Shown here: piece after piece, positions 46,167 to 55,394 of the stretch | How the letters are laid out: each line of letters starts with the position of its first letter | How positions within the stretch are numbered: position 1 is the stretch's first letter | Source: Bacillota bacterium | GTDB taxonomy: Bacteria; Bacillota; Clostridia; Lachnospirales; Lachnospiraceae | Direction: 5' to 3' | Assembly (NCBI GenBank): GCA_023390555.1 | Contig: JAEWCQ010000025.1 | Span: 1-64,000 of the forward strand | DNA: 64,000 nt | Notes under the pieces: generated by a model | What the model saw: only the letters and a program-made list of their open reading frames with translations | Told to the model about the DNA's origin: nothing | Database searches by the model: none | Translations under genes and position numbers: made by a program

Positions 46167-46625
46167 ATGAAATACATTGGAGTACTTCTTGCCGTTTCTG
46201 ATCTTGAACGGTCCAAGCATTTTTATCAGGAACTGTTTGATCAGACTGTTACTTTAGATTTAGGGTGGAATGTCACATTTTCAGGCGGATTTATTATTCA
46301 GCTGAACTTTGACCAGTTGACCAATATCCCGAAAGACCAGATTATAACGAAACCGAATAACATGGAATTATATTTTGAGGTAGACGATTTTGATGCATTT
46401 GTGGAGAACTTACGTGTATATCCGGGAATCGAATATGTGAATGAGCCAATGGAATGTGACTGGAAACAGCGTATCGTACGCATCTACGATCCCGATGATC
46501 ACATCATAGAAATCGGGGAATCCATGCAAATCATTGCCAAACGCTATCTGGCCAAGGGCTATTCGGTGGAAGAGACGGCCGCCCTCATTCAGCATCCGGT
46601 AGATTTTGTGAAAACATGGCTGTAA
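46167..46625 (+). CDS. VOC (glyoxalase-fold) family protein
   Basis: A 152-residue vicinal-oxygen-chelate protein. The first beta-alpha-beta unit is KYIGVLLAVSDLERSKHFYQ, and metal ligand Glu is in NNMELYFEVDD and DHIIEIGES, with an added C-terminal helix (EETAALIQHPVDFV). The enzyme may be a lyase, dioxygenase or resistance protein; nothing local decides. The ATG at 46167 has AGGAG nine bases upstream. It may be cotranscribed with the Mop protein 144 bases later. Confidence 0.83.
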   Translation: MKYIGVLLAVSDLERSKHFYQELFDQTVTLDLGWNVTFSGGFIIQLNFDQLTNIPKDQIITKPNNMELYFEVDDFDAFVENLRVYPGIEYVNEPMECDWKQRIVRIYDPDDHIIEIGESMQIIAKRYLAKGYSVEETAALIQHPVDFVKTWL

Positions 46626-46769
46626 ATCCCTCCACAGGCTGTTACTCTTTTTGACCATGCCTGCTCCGAAAGATAGTAGTAAAAAAGTATTTACTTTTCC
46701 ATGCAATCGTGGTACTTTCAGACTATCAATAGCAGGCTGTTTGATACAACGATAAAGGAGAATACAGTT

Positions 46770-47183
46770 ATGAAATTAAGTGCAAGAAATCAGATGCAGG
46801 GAACCATTTCCTCCATTGAACGTGGAGCGGTGAATGGAATTGTCACCTTAGATGTCAACGGCATGGAAATCGTCGGTACTATTTCCATCGGCAGCATTGA
46901 CAGTCTCTCTCTGGAAGCAGGGAAAAAAGCAACCGCCATTGTAAAGGCAACGGAAGTTATGATTGCAATCGGGGAATTAAATATCAGTGCAAGGAACCAG
47001 ATCACCGGAACAATCAGCAACATTGAAGAGGGCAGCGTGAATGGCATTGTTACCATTACGAACGGAACTGTGGAACTATCTGCCACAATTTCAAAGGCAT
47101 CCATCCAAAAACTGGGACTTGCCGTTGGAAAAGAAGCCACTGCAGTCGTAAAAGCGACCTCTGTGATGTTTGGAGTGGAATAA
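46770..47183 (+). CDS. Tandem Mop (TOBE) molybdopterin/molybdate-binding protein
   Basis: A 137-residue protein with two Mop domains of about 67 residues that repeat each other: SARNQMQGTISSIERGAVNG and SARNQITGTISNIEEGSVNG, each ending in ATEVMI or ATSVMF. Mop proteins bind molybdate or tungstate as storage or buffering proteins in the cytosol. AGGAG lies nine bases upstream. No molybdate importer (modABC) lies in the window. It converges with the GTPase-ABC operon, a suggestive but unproven link to metal handling. Confidence 0.9.
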   Translation: MKLSARNQMQGTISSIERGAVNGIVTLDVNGMEIVGTISIGSIDSLSLEAGKKATAIVKATEVMIAIGELNISARNQITGTISNIEEGSVNGIVTITNGTVELSATISKASIQKLGLAVGKEATAVVKATSVMFGVE

Positions 47184-47199
47184 GAAAAGAAAACAGGCT

Positions 47200-47251
47200 G
47201 CCGGATCGTTCGGAGTATTACATTCATACAACGAACAATCCGGCATTTTTT
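47200..47251. terminator. Terminator between mop gene and binding-protein gene
   Basis: GCCGGATCGTTCG (47200-47212) pairs with 47232-47244 around a 19-base loop, with one mismatch, and six T follow on the plus strand. It lies just beyond the stop of the convergent gene too. Confidence 0.8.
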
Positions 47252-47264
47252 GCGCCTTCTCTCC

Positions 47265-48308
47265 TCACTTTATCTTGTGTTTTTCCGGCAAATAATCATA
47301 AAAACGTTCTGTCAGCCGATTGTATATCTCCACCATATCCGTATCAAATATATAATCCCATCCAAGCCATTTTACGTTAACACCTTCCGGGAGTTTTGAA
47401 GGCACCTCGGGATGTGTCGAGATGTAGTAATTTTCCGAAAATATTTCTGCTACTTCTTTGGAGAGCATGAAATCCAAAAGTGGTTGCTGTGCCTTGGAAA
47501 GGGTCGATTTCACCATCAGGATAATCGGTTCTATCAGGATTCCTTCCTTCGGCCAGGATATGAAAATCTGATCGCCTTTCACCGCTCCGGCTGCAAAGAT
47601 CCATGGCATAATATAGATAGCCGCTGCTTCCGGTCGATTCGTTCCGGCAGTCCTGGCCGCAATCGATCCGCCCATGGAGACCTTCACATTGTGATCGATC
47701 GCATCAATTCCTTCGTCTCCATACTCCTTATAAATATGCATCAGCAATGTCGTCTCGATTGCCCCATGACCGCTGGGAAGCGATATACTGTCCTTGTAAA
47801 TCGGATTCATCAGATCTTTCCAGCTTTCCGGAACCGGACGGTCACCAAGCTTTTTTCGATCAATCAGCATCACCTGCGGAAAACAGGCAATCGTATTATA
47901 ACAATGATACCGGTCATGAAATTCCTCCGAATTGAAAAACGGAACCCCGGATACATCTACCACCGGTTGAAATGCACCTTTCTCTATAAAGACCTCTCTG
48001 AACTTTGGCATCGAAAAGGCTTCCAGTCCATAGCTGACACAAATATCCGGCAAATCATCCAGTGTTTTGGCCGCCATGAGATCTCTTACCGTGTCATCGA
48101 TCTCAATGCCTGCCGGGCATGTGGTCGGCACAAAGGCATAGAACCGTTTGCCCGTCTGTTCATAGTACGATTTCTCAAATGCTTCATATGCCGTACGAAA
48201 CCGCTGTTTCATCGGACACGGAACCTCCGCAAATAATTCCAGCGGACGTTTTTGATCCAACTCCTGAAACAGCTCTTCCACGTCTGTTTTGATCTGAACC
48301 TCGCTCAT
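47265..48308 (-). CDS. Solute-binding-protein-fold protein without signal peptide
   Basis: A 347-residue protein that resembles iron/thiamine-type ABC binding proteins (PVPESWKDLMNP, SLPSGHGAIETTLL, WPKEGILIEPIILMVK). Its start MSEVQIKTDVEELF is polar and has no signal peptide or lipobox, so it should be cytosolic. Cys31 (PCPM) and Cys64 (TTCPAG) are candidates for a metal or cofactor site. The ATG at 48308 has AGGAGG seven bases upstream. It ends an operon with an ABC ATPase and a G3E GTPase but no permease. A role in moving a metal cofactor inside the cell is inference. Confidence 0.85.
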   Translation of the reverse strand: MSEVQIKTDVEELFQELDQKRPLELFAEVPCPMKQRFRTAYEAFEKSYYEQTGKRFYAFVPTTCPAGIEIDDTVRDLMAAKTLDDLPDICVSYGLEAFSMPKFREVFIEKGAFQPVVDVSGVPFFNSEEFHDRYHCYNTIACFPQVMLIDRKKLGDRPVPESWKDLMNPIYKDSISLPSGHGAIETTLLMHIYKEYGDEGIDAIDHNVKVSMGGSIAARTAGTNRPEAAAIYIMPWIFAAGAVKGDQIFISWPKEGILIEPIILMVKSTLSKAQQPLLDFMLSKEVAEIFSENYYISTHPEVPSKLPEGVNVKWLGWDYIFDTDMVEIYNRLTERFYDYLPEKHKIK

Positions 48309-48337
48309 CTCTCTTCCTCCTGCCATAATCCGGCCTG

Positions 48338-49405
48338 TCAATCACCATCGACGACCTGTGTCTGATTGATCTTTTCCAATAACTGTTCTCTCAAAGGATC
48401 CACGATCCGCCTGCCGCCACGAATCTGCTCCCGCAACGCAAACAGAAAGCCATCTACGACTTCCAGAAAATCCAGATTCTTTTTTTCTGCTTCTGATGTC
48501 CGAATGACCTCCTTCATACCGCCATTTTCAATAATGACGCGATAATCCCCCAACAACGCCAGTATGGGATCATGCGTTGAAATGAGAATGATCTTTTCTT
48601 TTTTTACAAGTATCTCCATTGCCTTCTTCCGGTCAATGCCGGCATTCTCGATCTCATCGATTAAAATAACCGGAGAATTGCTCAGCAGCGCGGTATCTGC
48701 AATCATCAGTGCCCTTGACTGTCCGCCGGATAACTGCGTAACCGGTGTTGTATGATCAAACTGTTCTCCCGCCAAATGATTGGCACAGCGGATTATTTCC
48801 CGAATTACCGCTTCGCTGTCCGGAATCTTAAGACTTCTGGCATGAAGTGCCAGAAAATCTTCTACCGATAGATCGATCACAAAGTTCATATTTTGTGACA
48901 ACTGAGCCACCATACGGTATTCCAACTGCTCCTTCTGCCGTTCTGTCGGCAGTTTCCCATTTAGTAATATTCTTCTGCCGGTCGGGGTGTCCTTCTGCGC
49001 AATGCATTCGATATCCTCCAGCAGTCTGCTTTTCCCGGATCCGGTTGGTCCGACAATGCAGACAATCTCGCCTTTTTTGATAACCAACTCGCAATTCTCC
49101 GGCTTTCCTGATTTATTTTTCCCGCCGATAATCGTAAGCGAATCAAGAACAGGAGTCTCTTCTCTCGGCCTTTCCTCCATCTCATCGATGAAGTTTACAA
49201 TTGTCTGCGCCAGCAATTGCCTGCTTATCCCGTAGTCGGAAAAATAATCATCCGGATAACCGCCGAGCAGCTCCATAATGCTGCTCTTCTCATCCAGCAG
49301 TTCGATTCTCACCGCATCAAAATAATTCTCGATATAAGGATATTTTTTTATGATATCCCTTGCCCCTGTTTCCAGCAGAATTTCTCTTATCCGTTCTTTT
49401 TTCAC
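48338..49405 (-). CDS. ABC-type ATPase with N-terminal helical extension, no permease partner
   Basis: A 355-residue ATPase. Residues 1-85 form a helical domain (REILLETGARDIIKKYPYIE), followed by an ABC domain with Walker A GPTGSGKS (119-126), LSGGQ (225-229), Walker B VILIDE (246-251) and switch His278, then a C-terminal helical stretch of about 65 residues. No membrane gene is in the operon. The start is GTG at 49405, seven bases after GGAGG. It lies between the GTPase (17 bases) and the binding protein (29 bases), a three-gene unit. Confidence 0.88.
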   Translation of the reverse strand: MKKERIREILLETGARDIIKKYPYIENYFDAVRIELLDEKSSIMELLGGYPDDYFSDYGISRQLLAQTIVNFIDEMEERPREETPVLDSLTIIGGKNKSGKPENCELVIKKGEIVCIVGPTGSGKSRLLEDIECIAQKDTPTGRRILLNGKLPTERQKEQLEYRMVAQLSQNMNFVIDLSVEDFLALHARSLKIPDSEAVIREIIRCANHLAGEQFDHTTPVTQLSGGQSRALMIADTALLSNSPVILIDEIENAGIDRKKAMEILVKKEKIILISTHDPILALLGDYRVIIENGGMKEVIRTSEAEKKNLDFLEVVDGFLFALREQIRGGRRIVDPLREQLLEKINQTQVVDGD

Positions 49406-49422
49406 GCGTTCACCTCCATCCC

Positions 49423-50121
49423 TTACTCGTCCTCGTCTGAAAAATCAATTCTGCGCAGATTGCCGGAGGTGTATTCTTCATCAATTTTAGTCTGTCCGAT
49501 ACAATAAGAACAAAGAGCGGACGGCATACTAAAACGAAGAAAACGGTCTTTTACGATGTCCGTCTCCTTCTCTCTCATAAAATAACGGCTAAGCTGATAG
49601 GAGCCTTGCCCGGTGATGCCATTTACCTGTATGATTTTTGCCCTTGGATTGACCTCAGAGATGTTATAATAGAAAACTTCCCGCTCCGCCTGTGATACGA
49701 TATCGCCCTTTGTCACCACCACCAGATCTGCAAAACGAAGCATCGGTCCTATTTTATTCGGCGTATTGATTCCCGAAAGATTGTCTATCACACAGACAGC
49801 CAGAACCTCTTTGATATGCGGGGAGCAGCGGTTGCAAAGTCCCGCGCTTTCACTGATCAGAACATCAAACCCTTTTCGGATTCCCCACTTCACGCCTTCT
49901 TCAATGTTCGTGATAAAAAAATGGTCCGGGCACAGATTCCCCGCCAATCCGACTTTCACCGGTATTCCTTTGCTTTTGTATAATTGATAATCAGACGTAC
50001 TCAGACAATCGAATTTGATGACTCCCGCTTTCCGGCCTTCTTCCTGCAGATGCGCAAGTGCCTTTAAAATGACGGCCGACTTTCCGGAAGACGGCGGCCC
50101 CGACACAGTTACCAGTTTCAT
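49423..50121 (-). CDS. G3E-family GTPase (HypB/CobW/UreG-like)
   Basis: A 232-residue GTPase. The P-loop is GPPSSGKS (8-15), followed by a Walker B/switch block SESAGLCNRCSPH (90-102) with a C-x-x-C pair and His, and the guanine-specificity motif TKGD (137-140). A second pair CSYC (204-207) lies near the C-terminus. G3E GTPases deliver metals (nickel, cobalt, zinc) to enzymes, and the Cys pairs fit metal binding. The ATG at 50121 has GAGG eight bases upstream. It heads the operon with ABC ATPase and binding protein. The metal is unknown. Confidence 0.87.
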   Translation of the reverse strand: MKLVTVSGPPSSGKSAVILKALAHLQEEGRKAGVIKFDCLSTSDYQLYKSKGIPVKVGLAGNLCPDHFFITNIEEGVKWGIRKGFDVLISESAGLCNRCSPHIKEVLAVCVIDNLSGINTPNKIGPMLRFADLVVVTKGDIVSQAEREVFYYNISEVNPRAKIIQVNGITGQGSYQLSRYFMREKETDIVKDRFLRFSMPSALCSYCIGQTKIDEEYTSGNLRRIDFSDEDE

Positions 50122-50297
50122 CCATATCACCTCACAAAGCTGCTTTTTGCCATCTTAGCACAGTGTGAACGAAAACTGAATGAATAGAATTTTAGAAATT
50201 TATAAGAAACGGAATGTAATTGTTGTGAAATTTGAACAATTTTATCCAGAATACAGATTATATCAGCAGAAGTTGGAGGGAAATGTAATGGAAGAAT

Positions 50298-50336
50298 CAA
50301 AAAGCCGGCATGTCCAAGAGATAAGGAAATGCCGGA
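50298..50336 (-). terminator. Terminator of the M20 peptidase gene
   Basis: On the minus strand CCGGCATTTCC and GGACATGCCGG pair (one mismatch) and are followed by CTTTTTG, about 55 bases after the stop. Confidence 0.75.
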
Positions 50337-50390
50337 GTTCGGGTAAATTTTCCTAAGGGAAATATACATTTTGGGATTAATAATTTTCTT

Positions 50391-51746
50391 CTAAAATTCT
50401 CCCGGCAGCACATTCTCCGGAATCATGGATTTATATTGCTGTGTTCCTTTGGCCTGCTCAAAGCTATCCCGAATTTTTTTCTGCAGCTCCTCTGACCTCA
50501 GGATGCGTATTCCGGCTTCCGCAAGAATTTGCGCTGCCGCATGCATTCCTTTGTAAGCAATGCTGCTCTTTCCCTGCGCGACCACGGACCAGCCATGCAT
50601 GATACTCCCGGCAGACATCGTCGTTACATAGATGGAACCGGTAGGCACATTCCAGCTGACATCACCCACATCGGTACTTCCCATTGAAATCTTGCTGTCT
50701 TCTGGTGCAATGGTATTGCTGATACTTTCATTTGCATCGATATTTCTATTTTCATCTATATATTTGTTCGCATATGCATATTCTTCCTCCGTATACGCAA
50801 TCGGCAATACCTCCTCCATACATTCACGGAGCAGATAATCCATCTGCGGCACCGCCAATATATCGGAATATGCGCTTACGACCTTAATTTGAACCAGTGT
50901 CCCGGTCATCAGCGCTGCTCCCTTTGCGATGTCTGAAACCCGGTGTAACAGTTCCTGCACATAAGTCGCCTTGGGTGCACGAAGTGCATATAACAGAGAA
51001 GCCTTATGCGGAACTATATTCGGTGCCTTTCCGCCCGCATCCAGATATGCATAATGCATTCTTGCCTGCGGTATCACATGCTCTCTCAAATAATTAACTC
51101 CAATATTCATAAGTTCGCATGCATCCAGTGCACTTCTTCCCTCCTCTGGATTCGCGGAAGCATGTGCGCTTTTTCCCAGGAATTCAAAAATCACTCTGAT
51201 ATTTGATAACGATCGGTTCATAATTCCATTTTGCTGAAACGGATGCCAGGTTAAGGCAAAATCGACATTGTGGAAACAGTTCGCGCGTACCATAAACGCT
51301 TTCCCCGCACCGCTTTCTTCTGCCGGGCATCCATAATAATGAACTGTTCCGGAGAGATTGTTTTTTTCCATATGATTTTTCAGTATCAGCGCCGCCTCCA
51401 TGGAACCTACGCCCAGGAGATTATGACCGCATCCATGTCCCGGAGCGCCCTTTTTTTCCGGCATTTCCACAGCCATATCCACCGTCTGGGACATTCCCGG
51501 CAATGCATCAAATTCGCCTAAAAGTGCAATAACCGGCTTTCCACTCCCTGCTGTCGCCTTGAAAGCTGTCTTTATTCCTCCAAGCTGCTTCGTAATGAAA
51601 AATCCCTGCTGCTCCAAATACTCCATCTGAATTTTTGCTGAATTGTATTCCTCATATCGGGTCTCTGCATATCCCCAGATTGCATCGCTGATTTCCTCTA
51701 ATTTTTTCTTATCCTTATTATCTAATTCATATAATTTAGAATCCAC
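50391..51746 (-). CDS. M20 amidohydrolase, AbgB-like
   Basis: A 451-residue metallo-amidohydrolase of the aminobenzoyl-glutamate utilisation type. Metal ligands are in GHGCGHNLLG and the GEFDALPG loop, and GSTDVGDVSWNVPTG is the AbgB-type signature. It would cut an acyl-amino-acid in the cytosol. I set the start at the GTG at 51746, which has AGGAG seven bases upstream; a longer frame reaching 51890 would add a hydrophobic stretch with no ribosome site. It lies after the GH1 gene on the same strand, about 100 bases away. Confidence 0.9.
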   Translation of the reverse strand: MDSKLYELDNKDKKKLEEISDAIWGYAETRYEEYNSAKIQMEYLEQQGFFITKQLGGIKTAFKATAGSGKPVIALLGEFDALPGMSQTVDMAVEMPEKKGAPGHGCGHNLLGVGSMEAALILKNHMEKNNLSGTVHYYGCPAEESGAGKAFMVRANCFHNVDFALTWHPFQQNGIMNRSLSNIRVIFEFLGKSAHASANPEEGRSALDACELMNIGVNYLREHVIPQARMHYAYLDAGGKAPNIVPHKASLLYALRAPKATYVQELLHRVSDIAKGAALMTGTLVQIKVVSAYSDILAVPQMDYLLRECMEEVLPIAYTEEEYAYANKYIDENRNIDANESISNTIAPEDSKISMGSTDVGDVSWNVPTGSIYVTTMSAGSIMHGWSVVAQGKSSIAYKGMHAAAQILAEAGIRILRSEELQKKIRDSFEQAKGTQQYKSMIPENVLPGEF

Positions 51747-51844
51747 GTATAATCTCCTTTTTGAAAAACAGAAAAACAAAGACGCCTCTGAAAAGTAAGC
51801 GCCTTTGCTTAAAAATTCGTTTATCGATATACAAAACAATAAAA

Positions 51845-53308
51845 TTAATCCAAATCTTCTCCACTGGTTCTGATACATTTCTGATACCAATGGAAGGAGT
51901 CCTTTTTATACCTTTGATTGGAACCCTGACCACGATCATCACGATCCACATAGATCACACCGTACCGCTTGCTCATTTCCATGGAGCCACAGGAAACAAT
52001 ATCTATGAATCCCCACATCGTGTAACCGATCAAGTCTACACCATCTATCACAGCCTCTTTCATCTGTTCGACATGAGCCTTCAGATAGTCAATTCGATAT
52101 GGGTCATGCACGGAGCCATTATCCTCCAGAACATCAATCGCTCCGAGACCATTTTCTGCAATAAATACCGGAAGCTGATAGCGATCGTATATCTGATTCA
52201 GCGTAACCCGCAGACCAACCGGATCTTTTTGCCATCCCCACTCGCTTGATTCCAGATAAGGGTTCTTATTGGCCATGATTAAATTACCGCTCGTTTTTTC
52301 CCATCCCTGATCCGTAGTGGATACCTGAGAAAAATAGTAAGAGAATGCGGTAAAATCGATTGTATTGTTCTTCAGGACCTCCAAATCACCAGGCTCCATC
52401 GTAATCCGGACGCCGATTTTATCGAAATAGCGGTCCATATAGGCAGGATATTCACCGCGAGCCATAACGTCCAGATAAAACCAGTTCGAATACTGATCAT
52501 CCAGAATCATCTGCATGACATCATCCGGTTTACAGGTAGCCGGATATGTCGTAAATCTGGCGATCATTCCGCCGACCTTCGAACCCGAAATCATTTCATG
52601 CGCCGCCTGAATGGTCAAAGCATTTGCGATAAACTGATTGTGCAGGCACTGAAAAACCGTAGTATCATAATCCTCTTCTTCATCCTTTAGAATGCATATA
52701 CCGTTATAGGAATTAAAACGTCCCGCATTGAACTCATTGAATGGAAGCCAATAATCAACCAGAGTTCCCAGTCTTTCAAACAACGTTTTTGCATACCTCA
52801 CGTAACATTCCGTTGTTTTACGACTCTTCCACCCGCCATACTTCGTAATTAAATTGACCGGTATATTGTAATGAAGCATCGTGGCAAACACCTTTATGCC
52901 ACGTTTCTGGCATTCGGCAAATAAATCCATGTACCACTGAATCCCCTCTTCATTCGCCACCGCATCATCGCCGTTTGGGTAGATACGGGCCCAGTTGATA
53001 GAGGTACGAAGAATCTTAATTCCCAATTCTTCAAATAGTTCGATGTCTTCTTTGTATTTGTGATAGAAGTCAATTCCCCAGCGAAATGGATAATGCTCCG
53101 GATCCTGATCCGTCAGCGCCTTTCCATACTTCTCATGATTCATACGACGGTTTTCCTGCATCGCGCGTTCTTCCTTCGTCCAATCAGCATTAAAATACCG
53201 CAGATCCTGTGTATCTAATCCTTTCCCGCCTTCGTTATACGCACCATCTGCCTGAGAAGCACAAATCGCACCTCCCCATAAAAAATCTTTCGGAAAACCA
53301 TTTCTCAT
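51845..53308 (-). CDS. GH1 phospho-beta-glucosidase
   Basis: A 487-residue GH1 enzyme. The start FPKDFLWGGAICASQADGAY is typical; the acid/base Glu is in LPFNEFN and the nucleophile Glu in FIAENGLGA. A partner PTS transporter precedes it by 12 bases, so the substrate is likely a 6-phospho-beta-glucoside such as arbutin, salicin or cellobiose phosphate; which one is not readable. AAGAGG lies eight bases upstream. It is induced, by inference, through the divergent AraC regulator. Confidence 0.93.
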   Translation of the reverse strand: MRNGFPKDFLWGGAICASQADGAYNEGGKGLDTQDLRYFNADWTKEERAMQENRRMNHEKYGKALTDQDPEHYPFRWGIDFYHKYKEDIELFEELGIKILRTSINWARIYPNGDDAVANEEGIQWYMDLFAECQKRGIKVFATMLHYNIPVNLITKYGGWKSRKTTECYVRYAKTLFERLGTLVDYWLPFNEFNAGRFNSYNGICILKDEEEDYDTTVFQCLHNQFIANALTIQAAHEMISGSKVGGMIARFTTYPATCKPDDVMQMILDDQYSNWFYLDVMARGEYPAYMDRYFDKIGVRITMEPGDLEVLKNNTIDFTAFSYYFSQVSTTDQGWEKTSGNLIMANKNPYLESSEWGWQKDPVGLRVTLNQIYDRYQLPVFIAENGLGAIDVLEDNGSVHDPYRIDYLKAHVEQMKEAVIDGVDLIGYTMWGFIDIVSCGSMEMSKRYGVIYVDRDDRGQGSNQRYKKDSFHWYQKCIRTSGEDLD

Positions 53309-53320
53309 ATCTATTACCTC

Positions 53321-55180
53321 TTACTTTTCTTTTTTTGTTATCGCATACGAAATCCCAAATGAGGAAACCCATGCAATCACCATGACAACCGCCAGCATTA
53401 AAATATTATTCCCGGAGTCGATATAGGTAGCGAGACTTGTAATACCAGGCATTGAAAAAGAATATGTCACAACACCAAGGAACATTGCCACCGCACCCGC
53501 GATAGCTCCGCCAATCATAGCTGCATATAAAGGCTTCCTTTCCGGTAACGCAAGACCATATAAGGCAGGTTCCGTGATTCCAAGGATACATACCAGTCCT
53601 GTAGAAACAGCCGCCGACTTCTTCTCCCCACGTTTTAACTTTAAGGCATACGCAAGCACTGCACCGGACACAGCCAGATTCGAATAGAAGAAGTTCGGGA
53701 GCATATAGTCATAACCCAGACTCGAAATATTCTGTAATTCAATCGCAGACCAGCCCTTGATTCCAAAAATAATTGTCAACGGAATGATTCCACAGAACAA
53801 CGCACCAGCGAAAGGACCCGCATGCGTAAATAACCATGCAAAACCGGATGTCATTCCAACGGCGATATAGTTCCCTAACGGTGCAGCAAATCCCAGGAAC
53901 AAAGGAGCGGAAATCAGGAATGACAAAGAACCAGAAAATACAATACGTACATTTTTCGGCATATGTTTGTCAATAAAATGGAATACAATTGAGAAAATCC
54001 ATACTGATAAAATCACAGGAAAAATGGAGCCCTTATAGTTGTATGCCGGAATATCGAACAAGCCAAAATCGTATCCGGTAACCCCCTCCGCCGGCGTCAG
54101 AAACGTTGCATACATTAGAATTCCTGCTGTCATAATACCAAAAATCTCATTCACCTTGAATCGCTTGGCGGCGGCATAACCAATGATAAACGGCATAAAG
54201 TAGAACGGTGCATCACCAACCGCATTCAAAACCGTAATGATGTCGGAAGTCGAAGCGAGCCATCCAAACGCAGTGATCAAAGAAACAATACCCTTGATCA
54301 TACCCCCTGCAACAATGGCATATAGACCCGGCGTAACACAGGCAGCTAACGTATTTAAGCCTTGTATGATGATATTTGGTTTCTTTTCTTTGACTTTATT
54401 TTCCTCTGAATCAGCCGCAACGGTACCTCCTTCTTTCACGTGCGCAATCTCAAGAAAATCCGCATAGACTGCCGGCACATCGGTCCCAACAACACATTGC
54501 AGCTGGCCGCTTGATTCAATCACTTTCAACAAACCTTTCACGCTCTGCAGCTTTTCCATGTCAACCAAATCTCTATTGGCAGGAACAATTCTTAAGCGGG
54601 TTACACAATGAAACACATTTCTGATGTTCTCGCTCCCACCAACCGCATCCAATATTTCAGAACACATTTTACCGTACTCGTATTTTGATGTATCAACCAC
54701 TGTTTTCTTCTCCTCTTGTTTTCTTTCCGCCAATGCAATTTCCGTATTCTGCGTTACAGCCCCTGCCGTTTGAAGAGACAAATGAAATTCTGCAGCATTA
54801 GTAAATACCACGATTATGGTAGAATCAAATCCCTCTGCTCGAATCACATCCATATCAAAGTGCAGCAATTCCTCATGAGCCTTGACCACATCATTCATGT
54901 CTTTCAATACTTTAAAACCGCGTCCCTTTCGATTCACCGTATCGATCCCCACGTGAATCAAGATCTCCAAGCCGCTGTTTGTGGTAAAACCTATTGCATG
55001 CCCTGTTGGAAACACCATAGAAACCGTGCCGTCACAGGGAGCATAGATGATACCTTTCTCGGGGTTGATTCCAAATCCCGGACCCATTAACCCACTGCTA
55101 AATGTGTCATCCGCTACCGAATCTAAAGATAAATACATACCTGCCCCAGCTGAATATACTTTTTCCTTTTTACCATCCAT
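53321..55180 (-). CDS. PTS beta-glucoside transporter, IIA-IIB-IIC order
   Basis: A 619-residue single-chain PTS permease that phosphorylates beta-glucosides during uptake. The IIA domain is at residues 1-150 with active His76 (ILIHVGIDTV), the IIB domain at about 168-250 with active Cys192 (HCVTRLRI), and the IIC domain at about 265-615 with about ten helices. BglF is ordered B-C-A, so A-B-C order is notable. AGAGGG lies seven bases upstream. It heads the operon with GH1. HPr at 619-882 could supply the phosphate. Confidence 0.93.
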   Translation of the reverse strand: MDGKKEKVYSAGAGMYLSLDSVADDTFSSGLMGPGFGINPEKGIIYAPCDGTVSMVFPTGHAIGFTTNSGLEILIHVGIDTVNRKGRGFKVLKDMNDVVKAHEELLHFDMDVIRAEGFDSTIIVVFTNAAEFHLSLQTAGAVTQNTEIALAERKQEEKKTVVDTSKYEYGKMCSEILDAVGGSENIRNVFHCVTRLRIVPANRDLVDMEKLQSVKGLLKVIESSGQLQCVVGTDVPAVYADFLEIAHVKEGGTVAADSEENKVKEKKPNIIIQGLNTLAACVTPGLYAIVAGGMIKGIVSLITAFGWLASTSDIITVLNAVGDAPFYFMPFIIGYAAAKRFKVNEIFGIMTAGILMYATFLTPAEGVTGYDFGLFDIPAYNYKGSIFPVILSVWIFSIVFHFIDKHMPKNVRIVFSGSLSFLISAPLFLGFAAPLGNYIAVGMTSGFAWLFTHAGPFAGALFCGIIPLTIIFGIKGWSAIELQNISSLGYDYMLPNFFYSNLAVSGAVLAYALKLKRGEKKSAAVSTGLVCILGITEPALYGLALPERKPLYAAMIGGAIAGAVAMFLGVVTYSFSMPGITSLATYIDSGNNILMLAVVMVIAWVSSFGISYAITKKEK

Positions 55181-55236
55181 ATCATTACCCTCTCACCTTT
55201 CTCGCTATTTCAATAACCCTCTCTATTGATAACCTT

Positions 55237-55265
55237 ATATTAAGCCGTTTCCATAGTGCAAACAA
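55237..55265 (-). promoter_or_regulatory. Promoter of the PTS-GH1 operon
   Basis: On the minus strand TTGTTT (55265-55260) and TAATAT (55242-55237) are 17 bases apart, about 55 bases before the start codon. The weak boxes fit an activated promoter. Confidence 0.45.
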
Positions 55266-55359
55266 TGACGGTATGAAACCTTATGACTTACCAAATTACA
55301 GATTATTTCAAAAGTGATTCCGCTCGTGATATGGACTGTACTTCTTATTTCTATATCCA

Positions 55360-55388
55360 TTGACTTACGAAACTATATCTTTTATAAT
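55360..55388 (+). promoter_or_regulatory. Promoter of the AraC gene, giving a leaderless mRNA
   Basis: TTGACT (55360-55365) and TATAAT (55383-55388) are separated by 17 bases. The A of the ATG at 55395 is seven bases after the -10 box, at the expected transcription start. Confidence 0.7.
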
Positions 55389-55394
55389 AAGCGC

